DNA from: Brevipalpus yothersi
Taxonomy: Eukaryota; Arthropoda; Arachnida; Trombidiformes; Tenuipalpidae
Assembly: GCA_003956705.1 (NCBI GenBank)
Contig: QZCP01000143.1
Coordinates: forward strand, 1 to 64,000
Length of the DNA stretch: 64,000 nt
Direction of reading: 5' to 3'
Notes under the pieces: generated by a model
The model's input: only the letters and a program-made list of their open reading frames with translations
Database searches by the model: none
Told to the model about the DNA's origin: nothing
Shown: positions 36,866 through 50,890 of the stretch, piece after piece
Layout: every line of letters starts with the position of its first letter
Position numbering within the stretch: position 1 is the stretch's first letter
Program-made: the position numbers and the translations under genes

Positions 36866-38378
36866 GAGAAAAGTTTTCTCTCTCTGAAAGCTGAAAGGAC
36901 ATTTCGGAGAAAAGCGATAGACAGTCCATTATTCTTCACCATCATCTACAGTAACTATTACTACTACTACTGATCCACCAGGCGAAGATCCACCCAAGTT
37001 GGCCATAATGATTATGGCCGTTTTTGTTGTTGGTTAAGGTAGGATGCTTCAATTTTCTTGGTCAGTAAACTTTTTCAATCTGTAATTGAGAGCAAGAAAG
37101 AGAGAAAGAGAGAAAGAGTGTGTACATTTGTTTACTTGTGCTCTTTTCATCTTCCTATTTTTTTGGTGGATTAAAAAATGGCTTATAACATCAAGAAAAA
37201 AAAATCAGTTCAAACAGTATTTGATGGGCTGAACAACGTTCAGTTTTCTTGAGTGAAAATATTTTTCCCCAAGAAAAACAAGATATTGTCCATCAAGCTT
37301 ATGTGCTTGTGTCTACTTACCTGGATTTATAAGTTTCGGTCATGTTAAACTTTCTTCTCTTGAAAAAATTTCAAAATCGAAAAGAAAATTCAAAGTAATT
37401 TCAACTGTTTTGTGTGTATTTTATCAACGCAAATTAATGTCCACTGTTCTACTCTATTGATCTACATTCGTCCATCCCTCTTGATTATATTTCGAATTCA
37501 TGGTTTTATGGTGAGCACTTATTTTATCAACCATAACATGTATTGTTGATTGTTGATTATCATAATTGAATGAGAAAAGAAAAAGAGAGAGAGAAGAGAA
37601 AGATAATAAGACTAAAATTGATTCGATTTAAATTAATACTTTTAACTGTACCCACTTGTGATCGTAAAAGTATTTCCAGATGTGAAAGAAAAAGTTTACC
37701 TCAAAAATACGTGAATTTTGATCATTTTTAATTTTCTAATGTCTATATTCTAATGTTATCACAACAACAACAACAGCAAAACTATCCATTCATGTGCCTG
37801 ATATTCATGCAGTTAGATTAGTATCAGAATGACCAGGTCACTTTATTCGTGGTAAGTGTTGGCGGCTAATATCTAATCTTGGAAGGTAGAGAGGAGAACA
37901 ATATTGTTGTTTGTGTGTTCTGAATTTGCTTTAAGGGTGAATCAAGTTTGACCAGTGGTCAGACAATCGGTTTTATTGAGTGGATAGTTAGCAAACTTTA
38001 TGGTCTTGATTTAGATAAGATATGTATATGTATGTAAACAGATGGATGTTGAATTTTATGAGGAAAACTTTACCGCTCAATTGTGTCCCAGTTTGTATGA
38101 GTAGATGCTACTGTACTGTTTTATTCGTTGGAAAAATTCATAGATATTTGAGAAGTGATAAGAATTTTTTGCCACCACCATCATCATTGCAATTATGATT
38201 CAATTAAGTGATTCTCTGCTGAATTTCAAATCAATTGGATTTCTACTGACAGCCACTCTTTCGAATAATCAGCAATCAATGTATGTTATTAAAAAATGGA
38301 AAAATTAACAATTATACATTGATAAAAATTCATTGAGAGGGCTGTTAATTCATCAAATCGATTATCATCATAGAATTG

Positions 38379-38430
<52 letters not shown>

Positions 38431-38818
38431 TAGAATTGAGAACTTTGAATCACATTAAATCAGCTCATCATCTTTCTTGTAACTAGTTTTCACTTGGAGC
38501 CATTCGTGCAATGGATTGATATCAGCACCCTAAAATCGATGCTAATATCGATGGTGATGAAAAATTCAACAACATAATGTGATTTCAACACTTTTCCTAA
38601 TATATTTTATCGGAAAGAAGATGAAGAGGATGATACTACAAAAATGAGGATACATGATTCTCAAAGATGATCAAAAGAGATCATGGACCTAATCATCATA
38701 ATCAGATGGAAGAGAGAGAGGAAGAAAGAGGAAGAGAGAGAGATGATAGTTTGGCGGGAGAGTTTGAAACTAGCACTTTTTCAGTATTAAGAACGAGAGA
38801 GAGAGAACTCGTTTCCTT

Positions 38819-38872
<54 letters not shown>

Positions 38873-41800
38873 CTCTCTCTCTCCTCTTTTCTTCTGTACG
38901 CGTTATGATTGACCATCCTTTTATTTTTTCAGTTCACAATGAGACATCAAGCCATTCATTATGCATGTACTTTATTTTAAATCATAAACACTATACTGTA
39001 TACTGTACTGTATTTCTTACACTTACCAACCATAACCATCACACTATTTTGACTTCAACATCATCTTTTTCGTTTCTCTTCTCTTTTTGACGCTTTTCCG
39101 GTGAGTTTAACACTCATCCTTCCGTCCGAATACATACAACTTGAACAGTTTATCAAACTCTTTTCTACCTCAGATTGTCATTCATCATTCTAATCAAGCT
39201 GTTTTGAAAATCTTAGCCATTTTCGCTTCTCAATGATGAGAAACTGAATACGCATCGAAAATTCGTGTTTTAACTTTATTCAACTTTTCATCATCTACGA
39301 TTTTCTGTTTTGAGTTCTAGTTTGAATTATCAATTGAAACTTTTCGTATCTTATCTGATTTTTTGTTATCAGGAGCTGATATCAAATATAAGCCAATTTT
39401 CGATGGAAATCAGTTTCATGCAACACTATTGACTCGAAGTTCTAAGGAAGGTATCACTTTTGGATTAATCAAAACCTCTCGACAACAGCAAGCATCACGA
39501 AGTGTGTGTTCATCATCCAAATCAATATCTCACAATTTATCAAGTGGTGAATCGGGTATTGATGAACTGTGTTCATGTGAATTTAATCCAGATCAGTGTT
39601 CAACATTCCAATCATTACCTGTACCAGGACCTGCCGGTGTTGATCAGTCTTCATCGTCATCATCTCCACCGACATCAACGACTACAACAACAGCATCTCC
39701 AAAAAAATCAGCAACATCCACATCCAGTATGGCCAAAGATGATGTGGGCAGTGTACGTTGTGTTCGAATTAATGGTGAAGATTGTGTACTCAAAAAATCA
39801 TCTATCTACATACGACCCAATAAGGATATAATCATAACAACCAATTCAATATCATCATCTTCCCATGGATCATCATCAATTGATAATGGTAATAATAATG
39901 ATAAAAACTCTCGATCAGTGGCACTTTCACTCACTTCGCTGCCCAATTTTTGTCGTCGAACTTCGGATCCAAAATCTAATAGTGTCCAAACATCATCACT
40001 ATCATCCGTAACCACAGCATCACCCACAACGATATCACCCAAATTGATCAGTCCATCGATTGTGAAAGAGTTGATGAAATCGACCTTAGTTCCAAATTCA
40101 AAATCTACACCAGTTAACAAGATCAATATCAAATCTGATGCTAAGGTGAGTTATTGCTTCATGTTTCTGTTTTCGATTCAGTTTCCACCTTATTCTCTGT
40201 CACCATCGGTGGTCTTCCCGGTGACCATCATGATGAATTTTGACTGATAATGATGAAGAAGATGAACAGGACGATAATGAATCATGGTCATGATAAACTA
40301 TCATTTGAGAATCAGCATGGTGACTGTGGGATGTTCTTGTTGATAGGTGTAATAAGTTTTTCTTCTCTCTCTCTCTCCCGCTTGATTTTAACGTTATTTT
40401 TGCCATTTTATGGGCTTGTTCTGAAACGAAGCGAACTGATCTATTTATTTCAATCAATTTGATTATTTTCCATTCCATTTACTGTAAGAGAGCAAGAGAG
40501 ATGAATTTATCTTCTTTCCGATTTTTCATCGCAACAACACTTGAGGCACACATTTTATCTGTCAAAAGTTGAAAATGATTGAACAAAAAGAAAGATAAAG
40601 AAGAGAGAGAGAGAAAGAAAGAGAAATTAACTTTGTTAAAAAGTTAATAATATCAGTAAAATAATATGTATTTCAAAATTCAACTTTACAACTCAACTCA
40701 TAACCATATATAACAAGCCCATCGGAAAAGCTAATTGGATCTAATTTGAGGAGTTAACATTTTTCTTGATCACTCTTTTACTCGTTCATTAGAGTTTCAT
40801 TAGCATTTTTCACTTTACAAGTAAGCTGGAGGTTAAAATATTCAGGAAGATGATTCAGAAATACTTCTTATACGATGTTATGTACGTGAGTGTGTGTGTA
40901 TATTTCCGTTTGGCTGATGGAAGAACGGAAGTGGACATATTTGATTGGTAATTAGTCGAATATCAATCCATTTGACAGTTAGCACTGATCAGTACATATA
41001 TATGAGTGAAAACAAAAACAAAATGCCACGCGATATTATCTCATGATATACAGTTTGTTCAATCAAATTCTGATTCTTACTTGATTTATAAACTGTGTAA
41101 GTAACTTCTTAACCACATACATTCATACATTCATATTTTTAATGAGCCAAGCAAGATGAATCAGATTCCAAAATTAAACTCAATACCGTTATTTATCTAT
41201 ACACACACTTACATCGATTTAAATTCGATTAGTGTCATTAATCTTCGTTCGAAATGTTTTCATTTATGCAAATAATCATCCATTAATATGCTCAAATATT
41301 TCATAATCAATTTCTTTTTTTCTTCTTATTATTCTTCCTTCATCTTCTTGTTCATCATTCTAATCTAATGATTCGGGCTTGTCTGCTGATTTGTTTCCAT
41401 CTATTCACTTGATTCATTCGATTATTGTTGGCCCACGTTTTTGTTTTTGTTTTCAATTTGAGCGAAAGCATTTTTTCATTGATTTTCGTATTCGAAAGTT
41501 TGTTTTTTTGCTTTTTACTATACTGCTTATCATATGATCTCAAAAAAAGAGAAAATTCAAAATAATAATAATCATGATGCAACTTTCGCAATCAGTGTAT
41601 TTTGATCGATAGTCAAAAATTTTGTATCAAAATTTTTATTTCAGCTTTTCTGCTTTCATTCAATTCTGTTGCTTGAAGATTTCGAAAATTAAACAGATCA
41701 GAAGTTTTAATCATGAGAGACTAGAGGATCTACTAGAATATGCATGCATCAATGGCAACTGATTCCCTCCATCTCATGTAGCACTTCAAGGTGAAGATTT

Positions 41801-42605
41801 GCCATGATCACCTTTCAAGAATGTCAACAATCTCATATTTTATGGATATGAATTCGTTCGGAATTTCACAAATCACAAATAGTTTGCAATGATTTATGGT
41901 AATTGTTATGATCATTGTGATCACTGTTTGTACAGTTGATCCCTTTTTAAATGCCAGCATACGGTTCCCAATGGCATAGAAATTGGGAAGAGAAGCAATT
42001 TTCTGCTCAGAACAATTTTATTTCCAAAGTTCTTCTGAAGACACATATTTTCACTCTTCATTACGTAACCGTATCGGTTTCAAGTCAACTGTGGAAGAAA
42101 ATAAATTAACGAAAAATTGAGAAATCAAAAGAGTGAAGAAAAAAATTGTTCAGCTTGAATCATGAACTTCTTATCACTTTTCCAGAAGAAAAAAAATCAA
42201 GCAAGTGAATCTTTCTCTCTCTCTACTTCTGGAACACTTTCCCATTCGTCTGAGTTCTGAAGAATATGATAGAAAATATACAGATAGAGAGAGAAAATAT
42301 CATTCATCTAACTTTCATCCATACATGAAAGAGAAGAAGACGAAGAAAAAAAATATGAATTACATTTTATTTCCATTCACATTCTATTGTATGTGTAGAT
42401 ATATATTCTGACCAGTATGAATGGCCAATTGAATGAATGAGAAGTGAAGTGGAGTAAAATGTGGTCGATAATAGAAACGAAGACATCAACCAAAGAAGAA
42501 GAAGATGAAAAAGATGCAACACAGAAGGCAAAAAGAGGAAAAAAAATTATCATCATTATTATTATGATAATCACAATACTCAGGCTCTCAAGTAAACGAT
42601 CTTAT

Positions 42606-42676
<71 letters not shown>

Positions 42677-43760
42677 CATTTTGAGAATATAATTCAAATA
42701 AGGAATCATCACCATACATTTACATACACTCACACAATACCGACCATGGTGGCCATTTGAATCGATTTTTGGTAACTTAGTGGCATTGTTATGATGATGA
42801 TAGAAAAATTTTTCTCTCCTCCCCATCAATATTCCTTTCACTTATTCTTATCATGAATTTTACTTGCAAACCCAATTTAGTCTCACTCACCAACTAACCA
42901 ACTTCCAGTCAGCCATCACAATTTATGTATTTATGTGTATGTGTGTGTGTCTAAATCGATGATATGCAAAACCACAATCAGAACAAGAGAATGGGTCAAA
43001 CTATTTGTTGTGGTCAGTAGAGGGGGGAGAAGAAGAAGTCAAGTCAAACGAATGATCGGTAAAAAAGATTGATGACCGAAAAGTGATCCTATCGAGGTGA
43101 TAGAATAGCGTTCCAATCGATGTGATGATGATCATCATGCAAGCATCCATGATACCATGTTCCGAAAAAGAATAAGAAAAATTCTTTGTTACAACTTGAC
43201 AGATGATCATCGCCTCTTATTATCGCTCTCTTTTATTTTTTTGCCCCCATTCAAATATCATCATATCATGCTCACAGATACTGATAATAGTGATAGTAGT
43301 AGTACAGTGTATTAGGCAAGCCATCAAGATGAAGTGAACAAGCGTGTCTAAGGCTTCTTTTAGGGCTCCATGCTTGTTACCTGTCCAAGTTTGATTGTCT
43401 AAATATAAAATTGTAATTCGTTTACTGTTCCTCTATCGATGCTGATGAGAGAGAAGAATGGAGAAGTAGTGAAGAGATGAAAAAATGCTAGAATGAGTGA
43501 GAGAGAGAGAGAGAGAAACAAAGAATGTGAAAAAAGATTTCCGGCGTCCAGTCTTCGAAATAAGATAGTAGGACAAGATATTATCATCATATTTATTGCT
43601 ACTATATTTCTCTCACGGGAAATGAAAAGTAGCCAAAATGTTCCTCTCACACACATTTATTCACTCTCTCTTCATCATTTACCTTTGAAAGTGTCCTCGA
43701 TCAGGCCATTCGCTTATTTTTTAGCTATTATTCTTTTTGTTTTTCTCATTGAATCTAAAT

Positions 43761-43794
<34 letters not shown>

Positions 43795-46110
43795 ATGTGG
43801 TCATTGCCGAGAGTAGCCAAAAGTTGATGTCCTAACTTCCCACAAGGCCACTTTCTCTTCTTGGTTCATTCCACATAGACTGGCCCGTGTGAAGATGTGT
43901 GTGTATGTATGTGATTGCGGTCTCTGAGAAAATTTTTCCTCAATCTTATGCAAAATTTTCGTGATCTCTCTCTCTCTCTTTGTGCAGTTGTGATGAGAAA
44001 AATTGTCCTCCTCATGAGAGGGTCGATTACTCGCTGGTCAGCCCTAAATACTGTTCAAACATCTGGAAACAAATTACAGCTTTGTACAACATCTTGCCGA
44101 ATTTTAGATGCAAACTTGGTACCTCTGGTCATATGTCTTAATATCTTTGGTGGTGGGTAGATTGGAAAAGTAAGAGAAGTAGAAGAAAGAAGAACATCTA
44201 GATATTCCTTGTTTCCAAGAATTTTCCCTTCTATGACATCCAAGATGAATAGCTGGATTGTAAAACTGTTCTTATATGCTTTGCACCGGTGAATTTTGGT
44301 GATCCCTATTTTTTTCCGGGCGCAGAGTGTAGAGGGTGAAGAAATTCTGACGCATCATGATGAATCCTTGTGGTCATCAAGCGTTTAGAGGGGTGAAATT
44401 TGGGCGTTAAGGTGAATGTTAAAAAATACTGGAACCCCTTGATAGTTGAATTGAGGGCGTCTCTTGATACAGCAACAAGTGAATTTATCAATGATTTTAG
44501 GGTTCAGAGAATCTGGAAAACATGTAATGCCTGAATGCCACAACGCCGTGGTACTGTGGAAATGATAGAGAGACGACTGAAGCTCGAAATCTATTTCCAT
44601 TTCATCTCATTTGATCAAAATACAGTTTATCACTACAATTCTCTCTCCCTTATATTAATATTGATACTATCCATTCTAGTATCGACTTATGTTCATTTGA
44701 ATAAACCCCCAGTATGATCAGATATCAATGTTCAAAAGAGAGAGAGCAAAATTAATTCATCCTTTTGTCCATACAGATTTTGAATATTTCAAGCTTATCT
44801 GAGATTTTCCCTCAGATATGAAACCAGAAGAGAAAAAATTTGCGTCCAATAAGGCTTAGTTTATGTGTTTGCATGTTCCTCTCTTTTTTCCTTCCTCTCA
44901 CTTGATTCTGTTCCTCACTTGTTGAGCATGAAGATGATATAATTCAATGAACACCAAGATAAAGCTCTCTTTTCTCAGAATGTGGAATATCATGGGGTGG
45001 AAGAAAAAAAACTGGGTGGTATCTCACAATCTTTTCTGTTACTCATTTCTCATCATCATTGTGATCATCATCATTTTTCACGATATTACTGATGAATATG
45101 ATATATACATGTGTATGGTCATATCTGGTAATGTTGTGCAGATAATCAGGTCAAACTGTTGCTTCCTTTATCCAGTCTTATAAGAGCGATATTAGAATAT
45201 GCATAAATTCCTCTAATGACTTGGTTTCCTTTTCTCATAATGTTCATATTCTTATTCTATTTCTTTTTTATCGTCTCTTTCTCTATCTTCCGCATTATGA
45301 TCTTATTTTTTCCCGCAAAAGTTCTGAAATTTCATGTAAAAGTATCTATAGGTTGATATGTATATCATCATGTCAGGTATCAAAATCGAATATTGATGAT
45401 CATCTACCGAAAAAAAGCCATCAAATCATAAAATAGACTCACATCATTTTTTTCTGACAATCAAATCAGGGTCAAAATTTTGAGAAAATCATAGTAATTT
45501 GGTATGAAAAAAAGAGGTTTGATGATAAATATGACAGTTGGAACTGTATAATTAGCATAACCTTGATACAATATTCTATCAATAGTTATTCTATGAATCT
45601 GAGGCTTATTCATTTACTAATACAAGCGTACTTATTTGTCTAGAATCGATCAAAAATTCAGCATCTTTTGATCTACTATCCACAATTACACCATACTTGA
45701 GCTCTTCTTCCCATCTGACAGGCCAATTGAGGTGAATTGTGTGTGTATGCAACAAGTTATATCATTTAGATTCTGGAAAAAAATTCCTTTCCGAAAGGAA
45801 AAAAAGGTTGGGTTCCAGTATTTTTTTCTCTTCCCTGATACAATATTTTTACGGGAATCAAGTGTTCCGTTTAAATATTGCCTCACACACACACACATAC
45901 ACACACAAACACATACCAAAAATTTCTCTCTCTCTCTCCACCAAACACCTTGTTAACTCATATACATGTAATTCTGAGCGTAAGTTGCATATAATTCATG
46001 TACCCAACACCAATGAGCATGTTGCTGTTAAGGGATAGATGTTTAGATTGACTTGAATTAGCCCATTTTTACCTTGTTAATCTTAAAAAAACTCCTTCTT
46101 TCCTCCTCAT

Positions 46111-46162
<52 letters not shown>

Positions 46163-49100
46163 TCTCTTTCTTGGGTTTACTCCTTGATTCACCATCAATT
46201 TGCGTGTGTGTGTGTGTGTCCGGCCTAGCCCTTAATAATGGCCATAATCTGATGATGAGTATGTATGTATGTGTGTGTGTGTGTGTGGAGCAACAATTCT
46301 TGAGTAGAATCTGAAATCTTCATCTTGTATCAAATCTTTACTTCATCATGTTCCTCTCTTCTTTTTTTCATGATTATCCTTTCTCTTTTTATGGTGTACC
46401 ATGCTTGAGAGTATGAAGAATACATTTGATGTTACAAAATTTATTCCTCCACGCAAAAATTCGATCTACATTCGCATTGCACCATATCCATCATCTGACC
46501 ACTTCATAATGTGGATGAAGAAGAATATTTTCTAATTTAATTGCAATTAAATCATGCATGCCACACTGTTCTTGTTTCGTAAACATTCTCTCTCTTTCTC
46601 TCGTCTCATTTTTTATCCTCTATACTCTTTATTCCAAAAATGACACTGATTTTGATTTAATTTCATCACAACGAATCATGTACTCACATGATTCAAATTT
46701 TTTCTCACACATACGTTATCTTCCCTTCATTTATTCATCGAATATAATCGTTCTCAAATCTAGCCATTCTCATTACACACACTCACATTCGATTCGTGAA
46801 ACAATTGCAATTCATTATCATTCTCCGTTCATCATCTCCATTTATCAGTATGGTTCCTCTTTACTTTTCGAAACATCTCTCTCTTTCGCTATCTATCTAG
46901 CCCATGTTCTCTCCACATGATGCGAAAATTATTACAAATTTGAAAATTTTTTCTCTCTTCTCTCTCACACACATCTTCATTTAGGAACTCAAAAACGGTC
47001 AAATCTCACCATCATCTCCCTCATCAATTCATTCTATCTCATCCATTTCCACATCAAATCATGTGATCAAATCCCCACCGACAAACGGTCAAGCAAACGG
47101 TCAAGCTAAATCATCATCCATCTCAGCATCTTCATCTTCATCATCTTCATCATCATCTGATGCCGAAAACAGTAGTGGTCATCTCAGTATGGTGGAAAAG
47201 CGTCCATCCAAACCACCAAGACGTCAACATTCAAATGAATCTGCCAATTGTGAACAACAAATGGACAATTTAGTCGAAGAAATTTATTTATCACCCGAAT
47301 CTGGTCCACTTGTTGGTGAAAAAGTTTCTCAAGATTCAACAAAAAATGCCAAAATTCAGCCACAACAGCAACATAAACAAATAAGGTAAATAAACTGGAC
47401 AACTCATAAAAACAATTAACTTTGTTAATTAAAAAAAATTTTTAGTTTTTTCAAGTGCTTGCTCTTCACCTTTATATGAGCAATTAGTTTGATGATTGTC
47501 AAATTATAATATATAATTTCTCCCTGTTTTTTTCTCTCCATAGTGAACGAAATGATGTCCAATCATTAGCTTATAACGTTGTGGTTGCAATTGATTTTGG
47601 AACCACATATTCTGGATATGCTTTCAGTTTCACTCGTGATCCAGATTCCATCCATATGATGAGAAAATGGGATGATGGCGGTGATCCTGATACACATAGT
47701 CACAAGAGTCCAACAATTCTACTTCTCAAGCCTGATAAAAGTTTCCATTCATTTGGCAATGCAGCGCGCGAAGCATATCATGCTTTATCACCGGAAGAGG
47801 CTGCTGAATGGCTGTATTTTGAAAAATTTAAAATGACATTACACACTGAATCATCATTATCTCGAGCCACAGAGATATCAAGTGTTAGTGGTAAAAAAAT
47901 TCCAGCATTATTGGTATTTTCACATTCATTACGATATTTCAAGAATCACGCTCTCGATGAGCTGACGAACGAATGTGGCACAAAAGTGTCCGATGAAGAT
48001 GTTCGATGGGTTGTAACGGTACCGGCAATATGGCGTCAAACAGCCAAACAATTCATGAGAATGGCCGCTTATGAAGCTGGATTAGGATCTCATGATAATC
48101 CCAATCAAGTTCTAATATCTCCTGAACCAGAGGCTGCGGCAATATACTGTCGTCGATTGAAAGTCGATCAACTTGTACCCGAATGTATCAATCGTAATGG
48201 TCGCCCATCGCCTGATTCAGATAAAGAATCATCAAAGTCAATTCCAGATCAAGCGATATGCTTAGAAAAAGGTAATCAATTTTTTCCATTTTTTCCATGG
48301 AAATTATCACCTCGAACTGATAGTATAGCTATTGCAAGGGATTGATTGATTTTCTGATGATACAGGGAATCAGAATCGTCTTAATTCACCCTGAAAAAAT
48401 GGTTTAGGTTCTAGACTGGTGATTTTTCTAGCAAGTATATCATGAATCGGTGAAACCACTCGGAAGTTTTGGAAAAAACTTAGACGATAAAGTTTTGCTG
48501 ATGAAAAATGTTGCAAGGTGAACAGCCATGCATATTTCAATGAAAGCGATAGTTTTTGATTAACCCTAGCAATCATCATCATTTCCAAGAGTTGAATACA
48601 TTCTCATCCATCTCGTGTTAGAGTTGCCATTAAGGTAAAACAATTTCGAGGGCATTAACACGAGGTGAAGTTAGGTGAGAAAAGACATGAAAATGAGATT
48701 CATCTCACAATAGCTGTCATATTTAGGGGATTAATTTGGAAAAGAGAATATACAATCAAAACTGGTCAACTATACTCTTGTATGGTCACTAAAATGGCCA
48801 GTAACTCGTCAACATTTTAGACATCCATCAGCAGAATTTATTATTCTATTCTCTTTCCATCCATTCACTGCTACTGTTTTGATCGCATTATATTGCCTTT
48901 CTTCTTACTTGTCCATCTTTTCGTGATCACACTATAAAGTGAGATGATTTCTCTCACGAAATGTTCCAACTTTGATGGAGAGAGAGAGAAAAAGTTATGA
49001 ATGAATAATGTGTGTATGAGAGGAAGAATTAAAAGATTCACTCTTAATCTGAAAGTTTCGCTGCTACCTGTAAGAATGTGTGTATGTGTGTGCATTCTCA

Positions 49101-50890
49101 ACGTTTGACTATTAACATGGAATGAAGATATTGAAATGAACATTAATCGAATAAGATGGGAGAAGAGTTGGCAAGCAGAAAGTCATTGATGATCATTGTT
49201 CAGAGAATGAAGATTCTTTTCGTTTCTGTACCTTTTGACCTAGTCACTCAGTCAGTCAGTGAAACTGTATTCCGTGGAAAAGTTTTCATTATCACTATTG
49301 TGATCTTGATCATCCAATCTGAATAGCATGAACATCATGATATGCTGCTTAAACTTTATTGGCATATTCTCATCAGTGTCTTTCATGAACTTAGACTCGC
49401 TAGACTCATTATTTTTTCTCAAGCTGCATTTTAGATTCTCAAGAAATTATATCTGCTCCAAATATTCAACACAATTCATGGGCACATGCTTGATGATACT
49501 TTATTCATTGGTCTTTATGATGGCAGAATGAGTATGAGATGATACTTTTAAGATCCATGAGAATTCTCGCCTTTCTGTAGAATCGAAATAAGAGATCAAT
49601 TTTTTGATTTATCTGATCAATTATTTTATTTCTCATTCTGCAGGAACAAAATACATGGTAGTTGACTGCGGTGGTGGTACTGTTGACATAACGGTACACG
49701 AAATTTACGATTCATGTTCACTCAAAGAACTTCATCGAGCTTCCGGTTGTCCATACGGTTCAATAGGAGTTGATCGAGAATTTGAGAAAATTTTGGAAGA
49801 TATTTTTGGTGCTAAATTTATGCAAGATTTTCGAAGTAAAATGCCTCTCGGATATGTTGATTTAATGGCAGCTTTTGAAGCTCGTAAAAGATCGGCAAAC
49901 ACTCAATCAACTACACCATACAATATTTCATTGCCATTCTCATTTATCCAATCAGTTAGAAAATGGAAAAGTTCCACTGTCGAAGCTTTGATAAAGAAAC
50001 ACAACAATCCTGATATTTCGTTTGTTCCAAATTTGGGAATGCTACGAATGCAACCGCCATTGATGAGAAAATTTTTCGAATCAATATGTGAAAAAATAGT
50101 CACCCATGTAAATTCTCTACTATTATCTATCAATTGTTCCGGCTTACGGTATCTGTTTATGGTTGGTGGGTTTGCAGAAAGTCAATTATTGCAAAACTAT
50201 ATTCGCATGGCATTTTCGAATAGACTTCGAGTGGTCATTCCACGTGGAGTCAGCTCAGCTGTCCTTCGTGGTGCCGTTCTTTTCGGACTTGATCCGAGAG
50301 TGATCTCAATTCGACGATCAAGAATGACCTATGGTATTGGTATACTGAATCGTTTCCTTCATGGCTACCATCCACCATCCAAGCTTGTGGTACGAGATGG
50401 TATCGAATGGTGTTCAGATATTTTTGACAAATTTGTTTTAACTGACCAATCAATTGCCGCCGGTGATGTGGTCACTCGAAGCTATACTCCAGCCAAAGTT
50501 GGTCAGCGATTGATTGTTTTGAATATATATTGTTCCGAGAAGGATAGTCCACGATTCATAACTGATGAAGGAGTTAGAAGATGCGGAACACTTCTTCTGG
50601 ACTTGAGTTCAAGTGATTCCAGGGAATCAAAGATGGATAAAGAAGAAAATGGTGATCCTAATGGCAAAAGTCCAAAAGAATCGAAAATTCCAGCCTCTCA
50701 GGATGTAAAAAGTAATGATAATGATGATAAATCAGTGGTTAAGAATGATAAGGACACAGATTGTGTTGAAGAGCCGATCAGAGAGATTCAAACTTGCATG
50801 ACTTTCAGTGAGACTGAGATAAAAGTTCATGCTATTGATGTAACATCCGGTCGTAATGTTAGAGCTGAAGTTGACTTTCTGAGTTTATGA
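33626..50890 (+). CDS. HSPA12A: HSPA12-type HSP70 family protein with long N-terminal extension
   Basis: Seven exons join in phase with GT-AG borders: 33626-33764, 33848-33995, 34107-34315, 39373-40145, 46985-47385, 47544-48271 and 49644-50890, giving 1214 aa (human HSPA12A/B about 680). The HSP70-like ATPase starts near residue 569: AIDFGTTYSGYAF (phosphate 1), RWVVTVPAIW, MVVDCGGGTVDI (about 805-815, phosphate 2) and FMVGGFAESQLLQNY (adenosine motif). HSPA12 proteins are divergent HSP70s lacking the canonical substrate domain. The first ~560 residues are specific to this gene: basic Tyr/Arg/Pro-rich, then Ser/Thr/Asn-rich and disordered, with KPPRRQHSNES. A 5.1-kb and a 6.8-kb intron split this extension. 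The two 3' exons are certain; the first three rest on phase and style, and an alternative promoter near exon 4 is possible. Symbol A versus B is not resolved. Confidence 0.85.
36776..36861. repeat. Imperfect (CT)n block
   Basis: CT run broken by TTCT units, within the HSPA12-like intron. Confidence 0.93.
38381..38427. repeat. (CT)n microsatellite
   Basis: Uninterrupted CT run in the same intron. Confidence 0.95.
38823..38869. repeat. (CT)n microsatellite
   Basis: Uninterrupted CT run in the same intron, about 500 bp upstream of the acceptor of exon 4. Confidence 0.95.
42608..42673. repeat. (GA)n microsatellite
   Basis: About 66 bp uninterrupted GA run. Confidence 0.95.
46113..46156. repeat. 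(CT)n microsatellite
   Basis: CT run followed by CTTT units, then TG runs 50-130 bp downstream. Confidence 0.95.
48272..49643 (+). other. Intron within the HSP70 domain of the HSPA12-like gene
   Basis: 1372 bp separating the phosphate-1 and phosphate-2 halves of the ATPase domain. AT-rich, no nested gene seen. Confidence 0.7.

Larger units (their letters stand above)
34316..39372 (+). other. Large intron of the HSPA12-like gene
   Basis: 5057 bp, AT-rich, with short GA tracts (35089-35105, 35275-35288), imperfect CT blocks (36776-36861) and CT tracts at 38381-38427 and 38823-38869. No nested gene was recognised; all frames through CT tracts are repeat artefacts. Confidence 0.6.
40146..46984 (+). 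other. Largest intron of the HSPA12-like gene
   Basis: 6839 bp between exons 4 and 5. Holds (GA)n at 42608-42673, smaller GA runs at 43498-43516 and 43764-43793, (CT)n at 46113-46156 and TG runs at 46203-46220 and 46267-46287. No nested gene, tRNA or transposon domain was recognised. Confidence 0.6.

Noticed and set aside
36541..36945. 134-codon minus frame in HSPA12-like intron
   Set aside because: Driven by the imperfect CT block; Glu-Arg low complexity only.
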